Source of the DNA: Moniliophthora roreri
Taxonomy: Eukaryota; Basidiomycota; Agaricomycetes; Agaricales; Marasmiaceae
DNA: 64,000 nt
Direction of reading: 5' to 3'
Assembly (NCBI GenBank): GCA_001466705.2
Contig: LATX02000035.1
Location: 620,001 to 684,000, forward strand
A program made the position numbers and the translations under genes. Below, piece after piece: positions 56,893-64,000 of the stretch; the stretch's first letter is position 1; each line of letters opens with the position of its first letter. The notes beneath the pieces were generated by a model. That model was not told the origin of the DNA, searched no databases, and worked only from the letters and a program-made list of their open reading frames with translations.

Positions 56893-58282
56893 ATGGCTCC
56901 TCCCAAGTCCCAGAAGCCGACTACTCCTGAGGATCTCACTTGCAAGCTCTGCGGCCTTGAGCTAGCCCGTAAGGGCGACTTGCCGAGGCATATGAGAACT
57001 CATTCGGATAATAAGGACGCCATGTGAGTGTAACAGCTGGTTTATTCTTTTTTCTCTTGTCTCATCAACTTGTTGTATTATCAGGCTCCATCGATGCCCA
57101 GTCGAGGGTTGCAATTTCGCAAATCTCCAGCGATCCAATGTGGATACACATATCAGGACACACACCAAGGAAAAAACTCACCACTGTCCAGACTGCGACT
57201 TTTCCGCAGTCGATCCTGGTTCCTTAACGCGTCATAGGCGTAGAAAACACAATTATATCCCTAAGCCACGAAAGTCACGAGCTACTAACACCACTACGCC
57301 TCCACCCGAATCTTCTTCCTCTACCACCGCTACGTCGCGTAAGAGCCGAAGGCATCAGCCATACCCACATTCTCGCGCCAACTCTTCTCCTTCTCCATCC
57401 GCTTCCGCCTCAGCCTCGCTATCTCCCAGGCCATCTGCCGCGTCCAAATCCGCATCACCCGCACCCCAACCGCAATCCACAACATCGACCTCCATGTTCC
57501 CGGTCTTCATTCCCCTCGCGACATCCCCTCAAGAACTCCGGCCTACATTCTCCAAACGGCTTATTCCCTCAGACAAGGATAAGGACTTTTTCTGGCTTAC
57601 CGAGCTCGAAGACCGTATTGCGCGGTCTTCGACTCCCAAGATGACCCATCCAGCTGTGGAGACAACTGGGCAAATGCAAGGGCACGAGTCTGACCTTGTG
57701 CCCCATGGTTATCTGACAAGGGAACAGCCAAAATTTACCCCTGCACAAGAATGGAGTCTGGGTAACGGATGCGGAGTATGGTCAGACGATCGATATCAGG
57801 GCTTGCTTCAGGGCAACCCTCATGTTCAGCAACAGCTTGACTTTGCCGCAAGTGAGATGGTTGTGCCTTCTTGGACGAAGCCGATGCCGATGCCGATGCA
57901 GCCCGTCAACGACAACATCTCCGGCCCCCTTCCAACTGAAGAAGAATGGAACCAATTGATCGCTCAGTTATCTACCGAGATACCTCTCCAGGCTTTGTTC
58001 CCTTCCTATGATGGTATTGTCGCGCTGCAGCCTTCGTACGCAGACCCTATCTCAGTATCATCACCCCAGCTATCATACTCATCACCTCAAGCCACATACC
58101 CATCACCCCAACTCGTATACCCTCCTTCTCCAGATCACGAAAGCGAAGCCTCGGCCCCTGGATCTTTCAGCAATGGTTTCACGTTCACCCCTTCACCTAG
58201 AACCGAGGAATACACCCTTCCCTCGCCAACACACTACTATTACTACTCTCCTCAGTCTACGCATGATTTACCTCCTTTCTAG
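56893..58282 (+). CDS. C2H2 zinc-finger protein, probable transcription factor
   Basis: The start MAPPKSQKPTTPEDLTCKLC is at 56893; one intron (about 57024-57084) interrupts it. The N-terminal third holds three C2H2 fingers: CKLCGLELARKGDLPRHMRTH, CPVEGCNFANLQRSNVDTHI followed by RTHTKEK, and CPDCDFSAVDPGSLTRHRRR followed by KH. The second has the longer CxxxxC spacing of GLI/Zap1-type fingers. The rest is disordered: Ser/Pro/Ala-rich (SSPSPSASASASLSPRPSAA), a run of PMPMPM, repeated SPQ.SY/TYPSPQ units near the C-terminus, and the end YYYYSPQSTHDLPPF at 58282. About 440 residues. Nuclear localisation and DNA binding are inferred from the fingers; targets are unknown. Confidence 0.88.
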
Positions 58283-58855
58283 ATTCATCAGTCATCAAGG
58301 CTAGACCTTAAATTCGGACTGCGCATCATTATGTCTCATTTATTCCAATCATCGATCTTACACCTGCAATTATCATTTATCTTCGTACTATTACTATACT
58401 TTCATGGCCTGGGCACTAGCATTTTTCTGTACATAGTCATTGGTTATTGTACACGCTACACTCTATCTGCATTTTAAAAAATTCCAACTGGAGCACGTTG
58501 AACGGTATCCTCGGTATGAACGTGAGGCTTGATCGCCAAGTAAAGGCTCTGATTGCGTCGTGGAATCAGGAGAACTTAGTAGAAGCCAAAGCCATCGATT
58601 TTGTCCGAGGAAAGATTGACGAGTTTCTCCGCCTGAATGGAGTATGTGTCATTGCGCATCAGCACTGAGGAAAACTTGGATATCTTCGCCTGTAGCATAC
58701 GACAATTCCGGTCCCCGAGGTCCTCGAGGTTGTCAAGTGGAAGACTGCTCCCATCAAATCGTTGGAACGTATGACCCTGTTTTCTGTACTGTACATGTCT
58801 GAAATAACTGTACGCTACAAGTCCATGCCCGAAGGGAAATGAGCTAAACAACAAT

Positions 58856-59964
58856 CTACTCCAGATCAAACAGAATAACTTCCGCGATTCTATCACCCAC
58901 ATTCTCCACAACGACTTCACTTCCAGCTTCCTGCATAGTATACACCCCATCACCTTCTCTCAACACCTCCTTCCCAGCAACTTTCACACTTGCACCTGTC
59001 GCTTTCCCTTCATTGTATCCGCTGCGCATCACTACATGAATATACCCCTTCTGACGCTTCATCTTCATACTCAACTTCTTCCCCTCATTCAGCAACGTCG
59101 CGTACATCGTCAATGGACTCTGTACAGGCGCTGGACCCTCGCCCTCTCTCTGATCCTTCAACACGCCTTCTGCATTGACGGGAGCAACGACTCGAACCCA
59201 ATTATCTTGTTTCTCCTCGTCGGAGAAGTGACGCGTAAAGTATTTTGGTTGAAGACCACGAATAGAGGGTATGCTCCATATTTGAAGAAAGTGGACTGGT
59301 TGCGAGCCGTGACATTTCTCAGAATGAGAGATTCCGGTACCGGCGGAGGTGAGTTGGACGTCGCCTCGTTTGAGGAATTCGGTGTTGCCCATGGAGTCTT
59401 TGCTATATAAATAAATTTGTGAATCCTTGGTTTATAAGAGAAAAATCAAGGACGTACTGCTCCAATTGCCCATCAACAACGTACGAGAAAATTTCGAATT
59501 CCCTATGAGAATGCGTGCCGAAGCCAGTTTTAGGGGCGACGCGGTCTTCATTAATGACTCGAAGGGACCCGTATTTCTCGTGTTGGTGATCTTGATACCT
59601 AACGAAATCCAAGAATGAATACCGGTTGACGTATGAAAGGGAAAGAGACGTACATCGCAAATGAGAAAGTATGGAATGTCTTCAACCATCCATGGTCGGC
59701 ATTTCCTCTTTCCTCACTCCTGCGGGGGACAAGCTGAACAGCAGAAGTAGACATGGCTCTTGATGCGTTTAGGATGGAACTTGAAGTAGTTCTGAACAAG
59801 TTGTCCCGAATAAGACTGAGAGAAGACAGTTTGTTAATGTCGATGAGACTGGATTTCAGCAGGATTATATAGAAAATTGGTGCAAGGCCGATGAGAAGGA
59901 TGAGACTGTATCTGGAAGGTCTGTTTGTCAGTTTTAAAGGCAAATGAGACGGACAAGACATCAA
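58856..59964 (-). CDS. Pirin family (bicupin) protein
   Basis: The cupin metal site is present: FGTHSHREFEIFSYVVDGQL followed across an intron by HKDSMGN, then SAGTGISHSEKCH, giving the His, His, His, Glu ligands of pirins and bacterial YhhW-type quercetinases. Exons: 59964-59656 (ending TFHTFSFA), then YQDHQHEKYGSLRVINEDRV, then 59403-58856 with VHFLQIWSIPSIRGLQPKYF and C-terminus AEVILFDLE. The internal Met at about 59752 (MSTSAVQLVPRRSEERG) would give a normal-length pirin. The open frame extends upstream to MMSCPSHLPLKL with a hydrophobic helix (YSLILLIGLAPIFYIILLKS), suggesting a membrane or mitochondrial targeting extension or a 5' leader. Confidence 0.9.
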
Positions 59965-60171
59965 CTAAACCTTTTTCTTATTCATCGTCTTGTGCGATGA
60001 CGGAGTCAGCAAGGAGCACTTGCTGAAAAAGGAACTTACCGACCCACGTCCCATCAGAGGATCGCGATATCCGACCGCTCCGATGTTACCTCGGACGGCG
60101 ACGAGTGGCGTACCCCTTACTCGACTACTTATTAAGGACGAAAAGAGCACATAATATTGTTCTTGCTATGG

Positions 60172-62079
60172 TCATACACCCTTCTCTAACCCTGAAACTT
60201 TACTCATAACAATGCGTCCTTCTTTCACGATTGCTAGTAAATGATCCTCTGGTCTATCCAGAATAGTAACATCCTCAAGCGGATCCGCATTGAGCACTAG
60301 TAAATCGCCATATGCACCAACCGATATCGTTCCAAGCAGCGACGACTTGTTAAGCATTTTCGCTAACGAAAGATTTTAGTCGTGACCGGAGTGCGCAATT
60401 GCAGGTTTGACTCACCAGCATTCGTCGTGGCGTGCTTTAAGATTTCGGGAGACGACAAAACTTGCGATCGAACAGTAAATTCTTCGGTTTGTAGGGCTTG
60501 CATTGAAGTGAGTAAGTCGGAACCACTGAAGAAGTAACGTCAATAGGATGTTTAGCGCCTTAGGAGACAGGAACGTACTAGCAAATCGTAACTCCAGCAT
60601 TGTCAGCTACCCTCAGTGTTTCTAAACCTTGCTTCATCACTTCCGCATTCTTCTTCTTGCCATCTGGGGGTAAGAAATCTTCAAATGGCGGTCGTACCAT
60701 GATTCCGTAGCATGACAGTGTTGGTGTGAGATAGATGCCTTTGGATGCCATGCTAAATGATAGAACAAGTTACGAAGCCTGGATTTGAAAGGAAAAGGGA
60801 GAACGTGCAGATTTGCTGTTGGTACGTCAATGAGATTCCCGTGTTCTATTCCCAGGACACCATTATCAATGGCATGTCGGATTGCGTCAGCCGTATATGT
60901 ATGAGCAGTGGCTGAAACACCCGGCCATCAGGACATACTCGTCGATAGAGGTTTAGAAACATACACAACTTTCCACCCATCTGCTTGCATGTTGTAGTAA
61001 TGACTCTGATTTCCTCGGCCGTATACTGGACCGTTTCGATGGCATCTGTTTCAGATGCGACTCCGCCACCAACCATGATCTTAATGGCTGGCAGCATGGT
61101 TAAGCTCGAGAATTTTGCAAAGCCGTAATGGGAGACAGGACTCACGGTCAGCTCCTGCTTTAAGTTCCCCTCGAACAGCAGACAAGACGGTCGGTACTCC
61201 ATCAGCTACGCGTGCAAAGAGTCTGGAATGACCACCACAACAGCCAGGCTCTGGTCCACCCGAAAGAGGGGGGATAAAATCACCGTGTCCGCCTAGGAAG
61301 GTCCTTCATCAGTAACAAGTATATGTTAGAGGATTGGTGGAATCATACCAGTCTGCGAAAGTGCTTTTCCGCATTGGAACAGCTTCGGTCCCAATAATAA
61401 GCCCTCTTCGATCGCGTTTGCAATTACTTTGCTTGCTCCACCAGTGTCCCGAACAGTAGTGAATCCACGATGTAGCATCTCTGGCACTCAATCAGAATAG
61501 CGAGAAGTATGACATTGTGGACGATCCTACCTTTAAGATTGTAGGTAGTACGCAAATTGATCTCTTGTTCTGAGAGTCGCATCAAGTCTGCTATCGTCTA
61601 GACAAACGCGAATGAATAAATGAAGTGGGTTCCAGGAAAGGGATATCGCGCACCTTTACACCTGGAACTGCGGTGACATGCACATGGCAGTCGATTAAAC
61701 CACTAGAGGAGTGAGAAAAATCTTGGATGGGGTGACCATGGGCTGGCACTCACGGACAGATGTAGAGACCGTCCAGGTCAACCACAGTAGCATTATCACT
61801 TTCCTGCTCCTTCGATGTCGGAGATACAGAGATGAATCTGCCATCTTCATTGATTTTGACTGTCTGCTTTCCATTCAGAGTCTTTCCCGATGCAGGACAT
61901 CTACAACCAATGCGTTCAGAAATATCAATGGCTTTGGAGATGGTTGAATCCAGGGTTTGACAGCGAGTTTGGGAAGCCTGGGATTGTGGTCAGCAACAGT
62001 AAATTGAGCCGAGAACCTTGATAAGAAGGTCTGACAACGAAGGTCTCGTTTCTGTCGGTGCTCCGGGATATAGTGCCAT
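60172..62079 (-). CDS. Amidohydrolase (metal-dependent, imidazolonepropionase-like/prolidase-type)
   Basis: This is a TIM-barrel hydrolase with a binuclear metal site. Landmarks in order: [15 protein letters not shown] (HxH metal ligands, about 61690-61760), [49 protein letters not shown] (position of the bridging Lys-type residue), [20 protein letters not shown] followed by IEHGNLID (His ligands), ITICYGSDLL-like (here [14 protein letters not shown], Asp), and [20 protein letters not shown] near the C-terminus. Stop at 60172. About ten short introns. The start [14 protein letters not shown] at 62079 is tentative. The natural N-terminal strand [12 protein letters not shown] is out of frame by two bases with [15 protein letters not shown], although an alternative splice keeps an open frame. 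Substrate unknown; X-Pro or imide substrates are typical of the group. Confidence 0.85.
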
Positions 62080-62640
62080 GCTTATCTCGTAGGTCTGGGA
62101 CTAGAAGATTGACAGGGTGCATTTTTGCTCTCTCATACCACATGATCCAGAAGCAAATAGGGCTTTGATGAGATAACGTGGGGGTGTGTCGCCCTTTGAA
62201 GTTCAGCACGGTGTCGTGGCAGCGAAAGTCGGAGGCACCCGTCTTTCATCGCGCTGACCTTCTTCGCCACCACTAGCGTTACCTGGAAGCAGCCCGGAGG
62301 ACAGGAATAAGCACCAATAAAGGCAAGGTCTAGTTCTTCATCACTTCCCTTCAATCTGTTAGACGCCAGGTAAGATTTCGTACATCGCAACTGTACTGGC
62401 TTAGAGTACTCACTGGTGAGTGATTATACATTATTCAGCTAGATACCGGACTGAAACTTCCTACCAGGATCCAAGGGTCTGCCTTATCATTGCTGGGGGC
62501 TTTGAACGGCATAATTGTTTCCTGGATAAAGCTCGCTCAATCTCGGAGTCATGCGTCACCACAAATCTAACTTTTCGACAATCACATATAGGCCGATGTT
62601 CTACTAATCACAAGTAATGCTACAGGTAGAGTGTCAACTC
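62080..62640. other. Intergenic or upstream region, no gene seen
   Basis: This separates the amidohydrolase start from the kinase-like gene, both on the minus strand. Frames here lack recognisable features. Confidence 0.4.
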
Positions 62641-62643
62641 TTG

Positions 62644-63994
62644 TCATCGTTCGACCTCCATCGCACCTACCAGCCTGTTTATCAGGCTGCGGTCATGATG
62701 GTGCTGTATCGCAACAAACGCTTTCGCACCAGGGAATTCAGCCATATTGAGATAGGCTGGGTACCTGACCTCCCCTGCCTTCCCAGCCCATTCGAAATCA
62801 AGCACCTTTATAGTATCTTGGCCCGCCTTCACCATGATATCCGGACAGCGTAGATCTCCATGAATTAGCCTGTGATCTTCAAGTGGCATCAAAACTTGCC
62901 TAAGCTGATCATGTTGAGAATTGGAGAGCGAGTCGGACTGTGGGTAATGGTCACCATCGGCGCAGTTCATGACGGTCATGGTGATGTCGTAGTAGGGTTT
63001 GTAGTCAATATATGGGTCACCGCAGCAGTGCAGAGTTGGTGCTGGATTGTTGCGTGCCAGTGATTCATGCATTTCTTTTCCGTAGGCCTGTGAAAATTTG
63101 GCCAGAGGAAGAGTTCAGATCAGGATATAGGATATAGGTAGAGCATACCACAGAGATACGTTTCCGTGCCATTTCCACCTGAACATTAGGGTCACATCTA
63201 CCCACTCCCGACTCGTTTTTCTCCTCCACTCCTGTATGAGGTATGAGGAAAAGACCGATCCAAACTCCTTCAGTCCCATCAGGTTTACAGTTTCCATGGT
63301 CTAGTCGTGGAAAAAGTATGTTCAAAAGCTTCTAGTAAAATTCCCGTAATGCCTTAGAGCGGTCGTCCTCCGTCGGAAAGATGACGGATGCCTTGAGGCA
63401 TAAGTTCACCAGTGAGGTCCAAGACACCTGACGGAATCACGAAAGTTGAATCTCTTTCCTGTGTTCGGGCTTTGAAGCGAGCAAAAAATCGGCGAAGAGT
63501 TCAATAGGGATCGCTGTTGTGTCTTGATACTGGCACATGCGGGATCCTGAAAATTTTCCTGATCGCACTTCTGTCTAAGTACGTATGGGTAACGACCGTC
63601 GTAGGTAACAGTTTTGGGGGTCGGCCTGTGCTTCCATGTAATTTGGCACTTGTGCGATAACGCTTGGTGTCTCGAGTTGAATATCATATTGAAAATATTC
63701 CGCCAGACCTGAGCGAAGTGTATTAGAAATTGAACGAGGATACGCCATCACTGGACCTAGTGCAGACGCGTAGAAATCCTTTTGCTGCCTTTAGACGACT
63801 CGAGACCCGTCGGCAACAATCACGACGTGGGGGTCGTTGTCGCTCATTCCATCGGTGAATTATTCAGGTAGTCAGTGCCATACACTTTCTCTGCCTTTGC
63901 TTGGCCGTCCTCCAGTGAATTGAACAGTCTTGATTCCTGATTCACTTTGTAGCTGACCGGCGAGTTGGGCTGCAAAATCAGCTGAGCGACTCAT
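62644..63994 (-). CDS. Protein-kinase-like protein of an agaricomycete-specific type (start uncertain)
   Basis: The last exon contains LEDHRLIHGDLRCPDIMVKA and IKVLDFEWAGKAGEVRYPAY. This is the catalytic-loop and DFG-like pair seen in a mushroom-expanded kinase-like family (usually HGDLRxxNI and DFDWAG). The asparagine expected after HGDLR is Asp here, and DFG is DFE. Upstream pieces, GVWIGLFLIPHTGVEEKNES with GRCDPNVQVEMARKR (about 63300-63160), and FFARFKARTQERDSTFVIPS with GVLDLTGELMPQGIRHLSDG (about 63480-63360), look like the preceding exons. HVVIVADGSRVV (about 63830) resembles the N-terminus. A start near 63994 (MSRSADFAAQLAGQLQ) or beyond the window is possible. Catalytic activity is doubtful. 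Confidence 0.55.
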
Positions 63995-64000
63995 ATTGAC

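Noticed and set aside
58447..58668. 73-codon plus-strand frame (MNVRLDRQVKALIASWNQEN...)
   Set aside because: It lies just downstream of the zinc-finger gene stop, in probable 3' untranslated sequence; no splice link or family found.

Overview
This window is gene-dense fungal nuclear DNA, most probably from an agaricomycete (mushroom-forming) basidiomycete. The evidence is the short introns (mostly about 50-60 nt, GT..AG), compact intergenic spaces, and families typical of that class. These include a fungal multi-pass membrane orphan family, kinase-like proteins with an HGDLR loop, a DNA-methylation-like CpG decay tract and GC-rich MITEs. No bacterial-type operons, CRISPR arrays, rRNA or convincing tRNA genes were seen.

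Layout. 1-268: 3' end of a dynein light chain. 728-7991 (-): cytosolic acetyl-CoA carboxylase. 10168-10776 (-): a secreted cysteine-rich two-repeat protein. 12087-19192: a carbonyl-reductase-type SDR, an FAD monooxygenase, a fasciclin-domain protein, exosome subunit Rrp43 and an Old Yellow Enzyme, followed by a decayed cytochrome P450 (about 19740-21775). 22120-25209: glutathione synthetase and scavenger decapping enzyme DcpS share a ~105-bp divergent promoter. 25507-27500: an unrecognised spliced gene. 28343-29817: mitoribosomal mL54 divergent from an Sds3-like HDAC subunit. 31271-34133: Axl2-like cadherin-fold membrane protein. 34485-38521: importin Kap123. 39704-40185: a small basic protein.

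40505-43700 is a repeat-rich, gene-poor stretch. It holds a hAT-like terminus, an 883-bp tract with no CpG at all that contains a decayed copy of the 5' end of the amidohydrolase gene at 60-62 kb, and orphan exons. One orphan intron is related in sequence to an intron of Kap123. 43746-47822 holds two uncharacterised membrane-protein genes. 49198-54956 is a four-copy array of sulfotransferase-like P-loop genes; the third copy is dead and carries a 318-bp hAT-type MITE with an 8-bp target duplication. 56893-63994 holds a C2H2 zinc-finger factor, a pirin with an N-terminal hydrophobic extension, an amidohydrolase, and a kinase-like gene running to the window edge.

Most genes are housekeeping and unrelated (lipid synthesis, nuclear import, RNA decay, glutathione, mitochondrial translation). 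The points of interest are genome dynamics: possible introner-type intron spread, CpG-depleting decay of a duplicated gene fragment, MITE insertion into a tandem family, a dead P450 beside several oxidoreductases, and an OYE whose usual proton-donor tyrosine is a histidine. Exon boundaries were placed by eye from splice consensus and reading-frame continuity and may be off by a few bases.
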